In this document: one piece after another, positions 1-8,174 of the stretch
Position numbering within the stretch: the first letter of the stretch is position 1
Layout of the letters: each line of letters begins with the position of its first letter
Origin: Leadbetterella byssophila DSM 17132
GTDB lineage: Bacteria; Bacteroidota; Bacteroidia; Cytophagales; Spirosomataceae
Assembly: GCF_000166395.1 (NCBI RefSeq)
Contig: NC_014655.1
Span: 2,046,001-2,110,000 of the forward strand
Direction: 5' to 3'
Length of the DNA: 64,000 nt
Translations under genes and position numbers: made by a program
The notes under the pieces: model-generated
What the model saw: the letters and a program-made list of their open reading frames with translations, nothing else
What the model was told of the DNA's origin: nothing
The model's database searches: none

Positions 1-477
1 TTAACCGGCACACGACCCGGCCAGATCTTTGTGCAAAGAAATATCGCCAATCTGGTAGTACACACGGATGTAAACCTGTTGAGCGTACTGGAGTACGCCG
101 TAAATTATTTAAAAGTAGATCATATCATTGTTTGCGGTCACTATAACTGTGGAGGTGTCAAAGCGGCCATGAGTCAACAAAACTTTGGTATCATCAACAA
201 ATGGGTGAGAAACATCAAGGACGTCATCAGAATCCATTGGGATGAATTGAATGCTATACAGGATGAGCAGGAACGTTTTAACCGACTAGTAGAGTTAAAT
301 GTACGCGAACAAGTATTTAATTTGGCCAAAACCAGTATCATACAAAGCGCATGGAAGAACAGACAAGGTCCTCAATTGCACGGGTGGGTATACGGAATAA
401 TTGATGGTATGGTGAAACCCATATTAGATATGACCCATGAGGATGAAATAGATCCAATCTATGCCTTTAATCTTTAA
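1..477 (+). CDS. can: Beta-class carbonic anhydrase, 5' partial
   Basis: The reading frame is open from base 1, so the gene starts outside the window; 158 C-terminal residues are visible. Beta-carbonic anhydrases are zinc enzymes that interconvert CO2 and bicarbonate. The visible part starts with the conserved FVQRNIAN stretch, and HYNCGG at visible residues 47-52 supplies the His-x-x-Cys pair of zinc ligands; the upstream Cys-x-Asp ligand region lies outside. The C-terminal part contains the family-typical region around LHGWVYGIIDG. An ATG is not available nearby, and a GTG at 31 would delete conserved sequence, so the gene is treated as truncated by the window edge. Its stop region overlaps the stop of the convergent DedA gene by 11 bp. 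Family assignment is firm; the physiological role (CO2 supply, pH) is inferred. Confidence 0.93.
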   Translation, partial: LTGTRPGQIFVQRNIANLVVHTDVNLLSVLEYAVNYLKVDHIIVCGHYNCGGVKAAMSQQNFGIINKWVRNIKDVIRIHWDELNAIQDEQERFNRLVELNVREQVFNLAKTSIIQSAWKNRQGPQLHGWVYGIIDGMVKPILDMTHEDEIDPIYAFNL

Positions 478-1099
478 ATTCTTTCTTGGCATTTAGATAC
501 CCCTTTATAACTGTGAAGGTAGTGATGGCTAGGAAGAATAAGATGATGTAATGAACATAGTCTATGATAAAAGGGAATTTATTTCCTAGTAAATACCCTC
601 CACCTACTAAAGTTAAAGTCCAAATGGCTCCTCCTATCAGATTATAAATGGTAAACTGGATAAAGTTCATACGAACTAATCCGGCCAATATGGGAGCGAA
701 GGTTCTGACAATGGGGAGGAATCTGGCGATAATCAAGGTCCTATTTCCATACTTCTCGAAATACCTGGAAGTTCTTTCCAGGTATTTTTGTTTAAAGAAA
801 AGGGAATCCTTCTTATTTCTAATCTTATCTCCAAAGAACCTTCCGGAAATATAACCCGTATATGATCCCAGCACCGCGGCCGCAAATACTCCAAAAAGTA
901 CCAAAAGGATAGGTTGCTCCAAATGCTGTGACGCCACAAAAACCCCTGTTAAAAAGAGGAGATAATCTCCTGGAAGGAAGAAACCAAAGAACAGACCGTT
1001 TTCAACGTACACAATCAGTAAAATGGCCAGTAGACCACCCGTCTGAATGATCTCCTCAGAGTTCATTAGATAGTTGAAAAAGGCACTAATTTCTTCCAT
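467..1099 (-). CDS. DedA family (VTT/SNARE-associated domain) membrane protein
   Basis: This 210-residue integral membrane protein has the DedA architecture: an N-terminal hydrophobic segment (about residues 18-42) leading into the conserved loop ENGLFFGFFLPGDYLLFLTG, a small-residue-rich membrane segment near 65-85, the amphipathic GNRTLIIARFLPIVRTFAPILAG region near 117-141 with its conserved Arg residues, and two C-terminal membrane segments. DedA proteins are inner-membrane proteins implicated in lipid scrambling/undecaprenyl-phosphate recycling and in keeping proton motive force; the substrate of this one is unknown. The gene starts 2 bp after the stop of the upstream phosphoribosyltransferase gene on the same strand (1102-1605), suggesting co-transcription, and converges on the carbonic anhydrase with an 11-bp overlap. 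Confidence 0.9.
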   Translation of the reverse strand: MEEISAFFNYLMNSEEIIQTGGLLAILLIVYVENGLFFGFFLPGDYLLFLTGVFVASQHLEQPILLVLFGVFAAAVLGSYTGYISGRFFGDKIRNKKDSLFFKQKYLERTSRYFEKYGNRTLIIARFLPIVRTFAPILAGLVRMNFIQFTIYNLIGGAIWTLTLVGGGYLLGNKFPFIIDYVHYIILFFLAITTFTVIKGYLNAKKEFKD

Positions 1100-1101
1100 T
1101 G

Positions 1102-1605
1102 CTAATAAAGATATACACCACTTTGGGTTTCATCAGATAAGATAACCTGAACGTGATCCGTCAAGGTTGTAGATAAACTATAACCTACGAAATCAGCTTT
1201 AATGGGATATAAAGGATGATTGCGATCCACCATAACTGCCACCTGTACCTTCTTTAAAGGTATAGATAAAAATGGTCTCAAGCAAAAAGCTAAAGTTTTT
1301 CCTGAATTTAAAACGTCATCTACTATCACTACCGACTTATTTCTAAAAGTATCCACCTTACATTCAATCTGAATATCAGGCTGAGAAGTAGCATTCTTAT
1401 CAAAGGTAAGTTTTGCTATAGTTACTTTCAAAGAGGATATAGCTGTTAAATAGTTCACAATGATCTCAGCCAGAACATATCCTTCTCCTACTATACCCGC
1501 TATAATAACCTCCTGCTCTTCCGTATTATTTTCCAAAATCTGGTAAGCCATGCGTTTAGCTTTTTGAAGGGTCTTCTCACGAGTCAGCAATAAGGCTTTT
1601 GACAT
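1102..1605 (-). CDS. Phosphoribosyltransferase family protein (PyrR-like)
   Basis: The protein carries the type I phosphoribosyltransferase PRPP-binding signature VVIVDDVLNSGKT (two acidic residues followed by the phosphate-binding NSGKT), preceded by a beta-strand/loop region VIIAGIVGEGYVLAEII that fits the pyrophosphate loop. Length (167 residues from the ATG at 1605) matches PyrR/hypoxanthine-type PRTases. Without other hallmarks I cannot say whether it is a uracil PRTase/PyrR regulator or a purine PRTase. An in-frame start 12 codons upstream (1641) exists, but MSKALLLT at 1605 gives the usual N-terminus. The DedA gene follows after 2 bp, so the two are probably one transcript. No pyrimidine genes are adjacent. 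Confidence 0.8.
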   Translation of the reverse strand: MSKALLLTREKTLQKAKRMAYQILENNTEEQEVIIAGIVGEGYVLAEIIVNYLTAISSLKVTIAKLTFDKNATSQPDIQIECKVDTFRNKSVVIVDDVLNSGKTLAFCLRPFLSIPLKKVQVAVMVDRNHPLYPIKADFVGYSLSTTLTDHVQVILSDETQSGVYLY

Positions 1606-1747
1606 AAAATAGAAATATGTTACTAATGCAAATTTAACCATTCCAACTCAAAATACTTGTTAAAAAGGGGATAACTCAAATATATTTATGGGGAATGGCC
1701 CGAAATCACCCCTAATTTTCTAAATTTGCAGGTCGAAAAAGAGAGGT

Positions 1748-2236
1748 ATGATCGTAAAAACAAAAAAGTTCGCGTTAGATAAGAAGCATTATATCAAGAA
1801 AGCATTTGTTAGCCAATTGAAAAAGGTTAAAATCTGGTTTCTTATCCCTGCTGCCGTGGCAGTTTTGGGTTTAGTATTAAATTTTACAGGTGTTTACAAA
1901 AACTGGTGGATCCTGATCACAGCCATTATAGGTGCATTACTGTTCGCAGGTTTCTGGTATCTACAGTTCTACGCCGCTACTCAATTGGAACAAAACAAAC
2001 AGATGTTTGACAAGTTCGCCTACGAAGTAGACAGCAGTAAGATCATGGTAAAACTAAATGCCAAAGAGGGAGGAATTATCAAGTGGGATATGATCTCCTC
2101 TGCAGAAAAAGACGAAACAGGTTTCTATCTACACATGGGAAGAGGGCAGTTCCTTCACTTCCGAAATGACGTCTTTAATTCAGAACACGATTTCAAATTA
2201 TTTGAATCTATCCTTCGAAGAAAGAATCTTCTTTAA
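1748..2236 (+). CDS. YcxB-like small membrane protein
   Basis: A 162-residue protein with two membrane segments (about residues 29-48 and 54-75) followed by a soluble beta-rich C-terminal domain of roughly 80 residues (YEVDSSKIMVKLNAKEGG through HFRNDVF...FESILRRKNLL). This layout and the pattern of the C-terminal part resemble the YcxB-like domain family, whose function is not established. A perfect TAnnTTTG element (TAAATTTG, 1721-1728) lies 19 bp upstream of the ATG, and a strong hairpin terminator follows directly (2242-2270), so it is probably a single-gene transcription unit. It converges with rpsG. The assignment rests on architecture rather than on diagnostic residues. Confidence 0.7.
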   Translation: MIVKTKKFALDKKHYIKKAFVSQLKKVKIWFLIPAAVAVLGLVLNFTGVYKNWWILITAIIGALLFAGFWYLQFYAATQLEQNKQMFDKFAYEVDSSKIMVKLNAKEGGIIKWDMISSAEKDETGFYLHMGRGQFLHFRNDVFNSEHDFKLFESILRRKNLL

Positions 2237-2241
2237 TACAT

Positions 2242-2270
2242 AAGGCTTCCTCTCAAAGGAAGCCTTTTTT
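2242..2270 (+). terminator. Rho-independent terminator after the YcxB-like gene
   Basis: A perfect 9-bp stem (AAGGCTTCC / GGAAGCCTT) with a 7-nt loop is followed by a T run on the plus strand, 5 bp after the stop codon at 2236. Confidence 0.88.
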
Positions 2271-2294
2271 ATTCTCCCATTTCGAATATAGCAC

Positions 2295-2324
2295 AAAAAA
2301 AATAGGGTTCCCGAAGGAACCCTA
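2295..2324 (-). terminator. Rho-independent terminator after rpsG
   Basis: A perfect 9-bp stem (TAGGGTTCC / GGAACCCTA) with a CGAA tetraloop is preceded on the plus strand by eight A residues, which form the U tract of the minus-strand transcript. It sits about 20 bp after the rpsG stop and ends the rpsL-rpsG unit. Confidence 0.9.
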
Positions 2325-2345
2325 CCTATTTTCTGACTTAGTCGA

Positions 2346-2813
2346 TTACAGTCTGAAGTGCGAGAACGCTTTGTTCGCATCTGCCATTCTGTGCGTATCG
2401 TCTTTCTTCTTAACAGAAGCACCTTCACCCTTAGAAGCGGCAATGATCTCTCCTGCTAATCTTTCTGTCATGGTTTTCTCACCACGCTTACGAGCGTAGC
2501 CGATCATCCATTTCATACCTAAAGACTGTTTACGTTCAGCTCTAACTTCAGTAGGCACCTGGAAGGTAGCACCACCTACTCTACGGCTTTTAACCTCAAC
2601 AGAAGGCATTACGTTACTCAAAGCTTTTTTCCAAACTTCAAGTCCGTTCTCACTTGTTTTTTTCTCAACAATCTCTAAAGCACCGTAAAAAATGCTATAA
2701 GCTAGCGACTTCTTACCGTCATACATCAGGTTGTTCACAAATTTGGTTACAGTTACATCCCTAAACTTCGGGTCAGGTAACACGTAACGCTTTTTTGGTT
2801 TTGCTTTTCTCAT
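2346..2813 (-). CDS. rpsG: 30S ribosomal protein S7
   Basis: S7 binds the 3' major domain of 16S rRNA and nucleates assembly of the 30S head. The 155-residue length is standard. The N-terminus [17 protein letters not shown], the [22 protein letters not shown] block, the [15 protein letters not shown] signature and the C-terminal [14 protein letters not shown] are all characteristic. It follows rpsL with a gap of 108 bp on the same strand, the usual order. Unlike the common str operon layout, no fusA follows: a terminator (2295-2324) and then a convergent gene come next, so EF-G must be encoded elsewhere. Confidence 0.99.
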   Translation of the reverse strand: MRKAKPKKRYVLPDPKFRDVTVTKFVNNLMYDGKKSLAYSIFYGALEIVEKKTSENGLEVWKKALSNVMPSVEVKSRRVGGATFQVPTEVRAERKQSLGMKWMIGYARKRGEKTMTERLAGEIIAASKGEGASVKKKDDTHRMADANKAFSHFRL

Positions 2814-2921
2814 TTCTTAAATTTTTAAGAAGGTTTCGTTTAAAGAATTAAACTAATTCACATTCGGTAAAAAACTGAATATTACTTCCCTATATATCTG
2901 ATAATCAGAGTCTATAAAGAA

Positions 2922-3335
2922 TTATTTTTTCTTACCTTTTGTTGGAGCTGCGGCTACCTGACCTGGCTTAGGACGTTTCGCACCATACTTAGAGCGACCT
3001 TGCTTACGGTTATTCACACCGGCTGTATCCAATGCACCACGAACGATGTGGTAACGTACCCCTGGAAGGTCTTTCACACGGCCACCTCTAATCAATACGA
3101 TAGAGTGTTCTTGAAGGTTATGACCTTCACCCGGAATGTAAGCGTTCACTTCCTTCTGGTTCGTCAAACGTACACGAGCTACTTTTCTCAAAGCCGAGTT
3201 AGGCTTCTTAGGAGTAGTAGTGTAAACGCGTGTACATACACCACGACGCTGAGGACAGGAATCCAATGCCGGAGACTTCGAATTGTACTGTAAGGTCTCT
3301 CTACCTTTTCTTACTAACTGCTGTATAGTAGGCAT
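2922..3335 (-). CDS. rpsL: 30S ribosomal protein S12
   Basis: S12 sits at the decoding centre of the 30S subunit and controls accuracy. The 137-residue protein starts with [12 protein letters not shown] and carries the two conserved loops: [17 protein letters not shown], with the lysines that when mutated give streptomycin resistance, and [13 protein letters not shown]. Both loops have the wild-type (sensitive) residues. The C-terminus has the usual basic tail (PTKGKKK). A TAnnTTTG promoter element lies upstream on the minus strand (3397-3390), giving a leader of roughly 50 nt. First gene of the rpsL-rpsG unit. Confidence 0.99.
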   Translation of the reverse strand: MPTIQQLVRKGRETLQYNSKSPALDSCPQRRGVCTRVYTTTPKKPNSALRKVARVRLTNQKEVNAYIPGEGHNLQEHSIVLIRGGRVKDLPGVRYHIVRGALDTAGVNNRKQGRSKYGAKRPKPGQVAAAPTKGKKK

Positions 3336-3389
3336 TGTAAACTGTTAAAAATTAATTAATTAAATTATATTATCCCATTTTTGGGAGTG

Positions 3390-3397
3390 CAAAGTTA
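3390..3397 (-). promoter_or_regulatory. Bacteroidota -7 promoter element of rpsL
   Basis: On the minus strand the sequence is TAACTTTG, matching the Bacteroidota sigma-ABfr -7 consensus TAnnTTTG, 54 bp upstream of the rpsL ATG. A clear -33 TTTG is not obvious. Confidence 0.6.
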
Positions 3398-3490
3398 ACA
3401 CTTATTATTTAATTATAAAACCTTTACCTCATTTTTATAGGGATTTTTAGCCCTCTCCCACTTTCTCTTTAAAGTCTCAGCCTTCCTGAC

Positions 3491-3498
3491 TATTTTTG
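3491..3498 (+). promoter_or_regulatory. -7 promoter element of the SDR/FAH pair
   Basis: TATTTTTG matches TAnnTTTG exactly. It contains the TTG at 3496 that would otherwise be an upstream start of the SDR gene, so translation should begin at the ATG at 3520. Confidence 0.65.
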
Positions 3499-3519
3499 AT
3501 ACCCAATCAACTTCTATCT

Positions 3520-4293
3520 ATGTTTAAACTGCAACAAAAAGTAGCCATCGTTACAGGCGGCGCAAGTGGAATAGGACTCGAAATCTCGCGCACTCTAGCA
3601 AAATTAGGTGCCATAGTGCATATTTTTGAAGTCAACCTGAATCTCGCTGAAAGAGAAGCAGACCTGATCAATGCTAATGGAGGAGTAGCCATTGCTCATA
3701 AAGTAGACGTGTCCATCCAAGAAGACGTTAAACGTGCAGTTCAACAAATCAATAGCATAAAGCCTATTCAAATCCTGATAAATAATGCAGGTATTTCTCA
3801 TATAGGTAATGTGGAAACTACTTCTGAAGCCGACCTTGACCGGATTTACAATGTTAATATCAAAGGTGTTTACAATTGCCTGCACGCCGTAATTCCTTAT
3901 ATGAAAGAAAATGGTGGTGGGGCCATTGTAAATATGGCCTCAATAGCAGCGTCCGTGGGCTTGAATGATCGCTTTGCATACTCCATGAGCAAAGGCGCCA
4001 TCAGAGCGCTGACCTTCCAAGTAGCTAAAGATTATCTTCCCTTCCAAATACGTTGCAACTGTATCTCCCCCGCTAGAGTTCATACCCCTTTCGTGGACGG
4101 ATTCTTAAAGAAAAACTATCCAGGGAAAGAAGCAGAGATGTTTAAAAAACTCTCCCTATCTCAACCTATAGGCAGAATGGCTAAACCGGAAGAAGTGGCA
4201 AACCTCGCCGCTTACCTAGTCTCAGATTCCGCCGGATTTATTACAGGCTCTGATTATCCCATCGATGGAGGATTTATACGATTAAATAATTAA
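3520..4293 (+). CDS. SDR family NAD(P)-dependent oxidoreductase
   Basis: A 257-residue classical short-chain dehydrogenase/reductase. It has the dinucleotide-binding TGGASGIG at residues 12-19, the NNAG motif, a catalytic Ser in the VNMASIAAS strand, and the YSMSK catalytic Tyr-x3-Lys. The C-terminus (GSDYPIDGGF) is the usual end of the family. The start at 3520 is preferred over the TTG at 3496 because the latter lies inside the promoter element. The next gene, an FAH-family hydrolase, starts 6 bp after the stop, so the two form an operon. In some bacteria SDR and FAH-family enzymes act together in non-phosphorylating L-fucose/L-rhamnose breakdown (3-deoxy-2-keto-sugar acid dehydrogenase followed by a 2,4-diketo acid hydrolase); that pathway assignment is inference, and no sugar isomerase or dehydratase is adjacent. 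Confidence 0.9.
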   Translation: MFKLQQKVAIVTGGASGIGLEISRTLAKLGAIVHIFEVNLNLAEREADLINANGGVAIAHKVDVSIQEDVKRAVQQINSIKPIQILINNAGISHIGNVETTSEADLDRIYNVNIKGVYNCLHAVIPYMKENGGGAIVNMASIAASVGLNDRFAYSMSKGAIRALTFQVAKDYLPFQIRCNCISPARVHTPFVDGFLKKNYPGKEAEMFKKLSLSQPIGRMAKPEEVANLAAYLVSDSAGFITGSDYPIDGGFIRLNN

Positions 4294-4299
4294 CTAAAT

Positions 4300-5148
4300 A
4301 TGAAATTAATTAGATTCGAAGAAAACGGCATCATCAAGCCCGGCATCATAAATGAACAAGGACAAAGATTAGACGTTTCAGCCTTTGGAGAAGACTATAA
4401 CGAAAGATTCTTTGAAACAAACGGCATAGAACGCGTAAAAACCTGGCTTGCATCTTACCACTGCCCCGTAGTTAGTAATTCATTACGCCTTGATGCATGT
4501 GTAGCCAGACCCTCTAAACTCATCTGTATAGGACTTAATTACGCCAAACATGCAGCTGAATCTGGAATGGCTATCCCAAAAGAACCCATAGTTTTCTTCA
4601 AAGCCACTTCAGCCATCTGTGGCCCTAATGACGAGGTCATCATCCCTAAGAATTCTGTTAAAACCGACTGGGAAGTAGAACTTGCCGTAGTCATTGGCAA
4701 AAAAGCCTCATACGTAGATGCAGCTAACGCAATGGACTACATTGCTGGATACTGCACCCATAATGACTATTCAGAAAGAGAGTTTCAATTAGAAAGAGGT
4801 GGACAGTGGGTCAAAGGTAAGTCAGCAGATACTTTTGCACCTCTTGGACCCTTCCTAGCCACTACAGATGAAATCTCAGACCCTCATAACCTCAGATTAT
4901 GGTTAAAAGTCAATGGAGAAACCCTTCAAGACTCTAACACCAATGACCTGATCTTTAACCTACCGTATCTCATTGAACATCTATCGCAATTCATGACCCT
5001 TCTACCCGGAGACGTTATCTCTACCGGCACCCCCGCGGGAGTTGGACTAGGCTTTAATCCTCCACGCTATCTTAAACCGGGAGACGTGGTTGAATTAGGG
5101 ATTGAGGGATTAGGAGAGCAGAGGCAGAGAGCGGTTGCGTATACTTAA
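4300..5148 (+). CDS. Fumarylacetoacetate hydrolase (FAH) family protein
   Basis: A 282-residue FAH-superfamily enzyme, a metal-dependent family that cleaves or hydrates beta-diketo and related acids. The sequence has the N-terminal FAH-like segment, then KLICIGLNYAKHAAESG, the metal-binding acidic region VKTDWEVELAVVIGKK, HNDYSERE, the substrate loop KGKSADTFAPLGPFL and the C-terminal STGTPAGVGLG. These match the group often labelled ureidoglycolate lyase or 2,4-diketo-3-deoxy-L-fuconate hydrolase. The tight coupling to an SDR gene favours a sugar-acid role over allantoin breakdown, but this is inferred. No terminator hairpin is evident after the stop. Confidence 0.88.
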   Translation: MKLIRFEENGIIKPGIINEQGQRLDVSAFGEDYNERFFETNGIERVKTWLASYHCPVVSNSLRLDACVARPSKLICIGLNYAKHAAESGMAIPKEPIVFFKATSAICGPNDEVIIPKNSVKTDWEVELAVVIGKKASYVDAANAMDYIAGYCTHNDYSEREFQLERGGQWVKGKSADTFAPLGPFLATTDEISDPHNLRLWLKVNGETLQDSNTNDLIFNLPYLIEHLSQFMTLLPGDVISTGTPAGVGLGFNPPRYLKPGDVVELGIEGLGEQRQRAVAYT

Positions 5149-5445
5149 TTAATAACTAATAGTTTTGGAAGATTTATTAGATTATTTTTCTCATTTATCT
5201 TCCGTATTTCTATGTATATTGTTAATTCCATATTAGGGAATGAAAATAGCTAGATTGAAATTTTTCCAAGCTATTTAAGAGTATTTTGTTCATCTATTAA
5301 TAGTATTTCTATAATCTCAATAATTACAGTGAAAGCTAAATAGAAATAAAGGATCAAAAGTTATTTACGATTAATTTATTGATGGGTGTTAGCTGATAAT
5401 TGGTAATAATGTTTATTATTCATATACCAATTATCCACCCCTATC
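5149..5445. other. AT-rich intergenic stretch, no gene recognised
   Basis: About 300 bp between the FAH gene and the decayed four-helix-bundle gene. It has stops in all frames and no convincing hairpin terminator; I see no RNA gene in it. Confidence 0.5.
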
Positions 5446-5790
5446 ATGAAGAAAACTTTGCATAAAAAGACTTAATACTTTGCCATTGAAGTATTTAAGG
5501 ATGTACAGAAGGAAAAATCAGCATAATTTCTTAGCAAGCAATTATTGAAATCTGCCACAGCGATAGGTGCAAAAATATTGGAAGCAGAATACGCACAAAG
5601 TAGACCTGACTTCATTAGCAAAATGTCAATAGCACTAAAAATTCCAATGAAACTCGTTATTGGCTTTATCTGTTAAGAGATACGCATTATTTGGATAAAG
5701 ACACTGCAAATACACTAATTGCCAAATCGATAATTATTTAGAGAATGCTTATTTATACTGTTAGGACTCTTTAAAATCAAATAAAAATGA
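5446..5790 (+). pseudogene. Decayed four-helix-bundle (23S rRNA IVS-type) protein gene
   Basis: From the ATG at 5446 the frame reads a four-helix-bundle protein of the 23S rRNA intervening-sequence (S23) family with two in-frame TAA stops (5473-5475 and 5524-5526). Recognisable blocks are YFAIEVFKDVQKEK, FLSKQLLKSATAIGAKI, EAEYAQSRPDFISKMSIALK, then after a frameshift near 5645 NETRYWLYLLRDTHYLDKD, and after another shift RMLIYTVRTL. Intact members are about 115-125 residues, often encoded as single genes of unknown function. The blocks, in the right order but spread over different frames, show that this was once a gene. No protein product is expected. It is adjacent to no mobile-element remnant that I can see. 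Confidence 0.82.
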
Positions 5791-5864
5791 ACCATCCTTA
5801 GTCATTAATTATTAGTCTAAGCCAAATTTTGTATCTTTATACCCAAGCCAAAACTCAAAATTCT

Positions 5865-7067
5865 ATGTCTCCAATCTCCGTTTGCCCAAATTGCGGCCAC
5901 AAGTTTGACGCAGGGGAGGCCATGCAAAAGCACCTCGAAATTGAACTGAAAAAAAACATGGAACAGCGCGAAAAAGAACTTGCGCTAAGAATGGAACAGT
6001 TCAAAAAACAATTGGATGAAGATAAAAAACATTTCGAAACCGAAGAGAAAAAGAAACTTTGGAGCATAGCCCAACAAGAGGCTCAGAAGAAAATAGAGGA
6101 GAAAAATGCCTCCCTTATCGCGGCGCTTAAACAAGATCTAGAAGCCAAACAAAAAGAGATCGTTGCTAATCGTCAAAAGGAACTCGAACTTCTTAAGAAG
6201 GAACAAGAGCTCAAACATCAACAAGAACTCATGAAGATCCAACTTCAAAAAGAGCTCATGGAAAAAACCTCTTTGATAGAAGAAGCAGCAAAGAAAAAGA
6301 AAGACGAAGAATTTGAACTGGTAAAAAAAGAGTTTGAAAAGAAACTGGAAGACCAAAAAGCTCTCATCAATGAAATGAAGAGAAAAGCGGAACAAGGGTC
6401 TATGCAGCTGCAAGGAGAAATCCAGGAACTTGCCCTAGAAGAAATTCTCAAAAGAACCTTTGTCTATGACACCATAGAAGAAGTGGGTAAAGGTATCAGA
6501 GGAGCTGATGCCATCCAAACCGTCATTAACGAATTCGGGCAGATCTGCGGGAAGATAGTCTTTGAAAGTAAACGAACTCAAAACTGGTCAGAAGCTTGGA
6601 TAGAGAAGCTAAAAGATGACCAAAGAGCCTTAGGAGCAGAAATAGCCGTGCTAGTAACTCAAGTCATGCCTAAAGACATGGAACGTTTCGGACAAAAAGA
6701 AGGCATCTGGGTCTGCAACTACCAAGAGGTGGTAAGCTTAGTGTTCGTGCTCCGACAAATCTTACTGAAAACCCAAAGTGTCAAGTCAATACAGGAAAAC
6801 AAGACAGATAAAATGGGGTTGCTATATAATTATCTGACCGGCACTCAGTTTCGCCAACAATTAGAAGCCATAGTGGAAGGTTTCAGTAGCATGAAAGAGG
6901 AACTGGAAAGAGAAAAAAGAGCGATGAAAAAGATCTGGAAAGAAAGAGAAGTACAGATAGAAAAGGTGATTGATAACACCATAGACATGTACGGATCTAT
7001 CAAAGGGATAGCCGGTAATGCTATTGCCCCTATTCAGCACTTGGAATTACCGGAGGGTGAGATTTAA
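5865..7067 (+). CDS. DUF2130 domain-containing coiled-coil protein
   Basis: A 400-residue protein. It starts with a small zinc-ribbon-like segment (VCPNCGHKF at residues 6-14, which lacks a second Cys pair), followed by a long, highly charged coiled coil (about residues 20-200, rich in Lys, Glu and Gln). The C-terminal DUF2130 domain (about 195-385) has ELALEEILKRTF, GADAIQTV, ESKRTQNWSEAWIEKLKDDQ and the IWVCNY region. The domain's beta-alpha pattern and conserved charged residues resemble nuclease-like folds, but no activity is established. The TTG at 5829 lies immediately before a TATCTTTA promoter-like element (5832-5839), so the ATG at 5865 is chosen. The stop codon shares the palindrome TTAA (7064-7067) with the convergent dusB. 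Confidence 0.85.
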   Translation: MSPISVCPNCGHKFDAGEAMQKHLEIELKKNMEQREKELALRMEQFKKQLDEDKKHFETEEKKKLWSIAQQEAQKKIEEKNASLIAALKQDLEAKQKEIVANRQKELELLKKEQELKHQQELMKIQLQKELMEKTSLIEEAAKKKKDEEFELVKKEFEKKLEDQKALINEMKRKAEQGSMQLQGEIQELALEEILKRTFVYDTIEEVGKGIRGADAIQTVINEFGQICGKIVFESKRTQNWSEAWIEKLKDDQRALGAEIAVLVTQVMPKDMERFGQKEGIWVCNYQEVVSLVFVLRQILLKTQSVKSIQENKTDKMGLLYNYLTGTQFRQQLEAIVEGFSSMKEELEREKRAMKKIWKEREVQIEKVIDNTIDMYGSIKGIAGNAIAPIQHLELPEGEI

Positions 7068-8092
7068 TCTACCCCTCCGTATTCTACTACCTTTGCCTTT
7101 GTTTCTAAAGTCACCCCTTCGTATTCCCTCTTCACGAAATCTAAAGTTTCTAATATTTCCTCCAGATTCATACTTTGGACTAACTTCATTCTATGTTCTT
7201 TGAAATTGGGTAATCCCTTGAAATAATTAGAATAATGTCTGCGCATCTCCAGAATCCCTAAGGTCTCCCCTTTCCATTCCACAGAGAATTTCAAATGCTG
7301 TGTAGCAGCATTAACCCTCTGCTCCATATTCGGTGCCGGAAGATATTCACCCGTCTGAAAATAGTGCTTGATCTCATTAAAAATCCAAGGATAACCAATA
7401 GCCGCTCTGCCAATCATAATCCCATCAACCCCAAACCTGTTCTTATACTCTAGCGCCTTTTCAGGAGAATCAATATCCCCGTTTCCGAAGATAGGAATCT
7501 TGATCCTTGGATTATTCTTCACTTTAGCGATCAGAGACCAGTCAGCCTCACCTTTATACAACTGCGCCCTGGTTCTGCCATGTATGGTTAAAGCTTGTAT
7601 GCCTACATCTTGTAATCTTTCGGCTACCTCCTCAATATTCTTTGTACTATCATCCCACCCCAAACGTGTTTTAACCGTAACAGGAAGATGCGTGGCTTTG
7701 ACCACAGCCTCCGTCATTCTAGCCATTAGAGGAATATCCTGAAGCAAGGCCGCCCCAGCTCCTCTACAAGCTACCTTTTTGACCGGACAACCATAATTGA
7801 TATCAATTAAATCAGGATTTACTTCCGTAGAAATCTTGGTACATTCTGCCATAGTCTCTACATCAGACCCAAATAATTGTATACCTATAGGTCTTTCATA
7901 GGGAAAGATATCCAGCTTCCTCACACTTTTCACGGCATTCCGTATTAAACCCTCAGAGGACACGAATTCCGTGTACATCATATCCGCTCCATTCTCTTTA
8001 CACACTTGGCGGAACGGAGGATCACTCACGTCTTCCATAGGTGCTAAAAGCAGTGGAAACTCACCTAATTCTATATTGCCTATCTTAACCAT
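7064..8092 (-). CDS. dusB: tRNA-dihydrouridine synthase
   Basis: FMN-dependent enzyme that reduces specific uridines in tRNA D-loops. The 342-residue protein begins MVKIGNIELGEFPLLLAP and has the Dus hallmarks LLLAPMEDVSDPPFR, IDINYGCPVKKV with the catalytic Cys, TVKTRLGWDD, ALTIHGRTRAQLYKG, FGNGDIDSPEKA and GVDGIMIGRAAIGYPWIF. The catalytic Cys and the FMN-binding His/Arg residues are present. Longer in-frame extensions to 8164 exist, but a perfect TAnnTTTG element on the minus strand (8104-8097) ends only 4 nt before the ATG at 8092, so the transcript should begin at or next to that ATG (possible leaderless mRNA). The stop overlaps that of the DUF2130 gene. Confidence 0.95.
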   Translation of the reverse strand: MVKIGNIELGEFPLLLAPMEDVSDPPFRQVCKENGADMMYTEFVSSEGLIRNAVKSVRKLDIFPYERPIGIQLFGSDVETMAECTKISTEVNPDLIDINYGCPVKKVACRGAGAALLQDIPLMARMTEAVVKATHLPVTVKTRLGWDDSTKNIEEVAERLQDVGIQALTIHGRTRAQLYKGEADWSLIAKVKNNPRIKIPIFGNGDIDSPEKALEYKNRFGVDGIMIGRAAIGYPWIFNEIKHYFQTGEYLPAPNMEQRVNAATQHLKFSVEWKGETLGILEMRRHYSNYFKGLPNFKEHRMKLVQSMNLEEILETLDFVKREYEGVTLETKAKVVEYGGVD

Positions 8093-8096
8093 ACTG

Positions 8097-8104
8097 CAAA
8101 AATA
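8097..8104 (-). promoter_or_regulatory. -7 promoter element 4 nt from the dusB start
   Basis: TATTTTTG on the minus strand, separated from the dusB ATG by four bases (CAGT). This leaves no room for a leader. Confidence 0.65.
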
Positions 8105-8174
8105 ATCCATTTTCATTCCTTTTCGTTCGATTTTCAAGAAAAATGGCCGATATTTAAGCCACAAGACCTTGAAA

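Noticed and set aside
2198-2443. Minus-strand frame spanning the rpsG 3' end and two terminators
   Set aside because: Frame shadow of rpsG in another phase that crosses both terminator hairpins.
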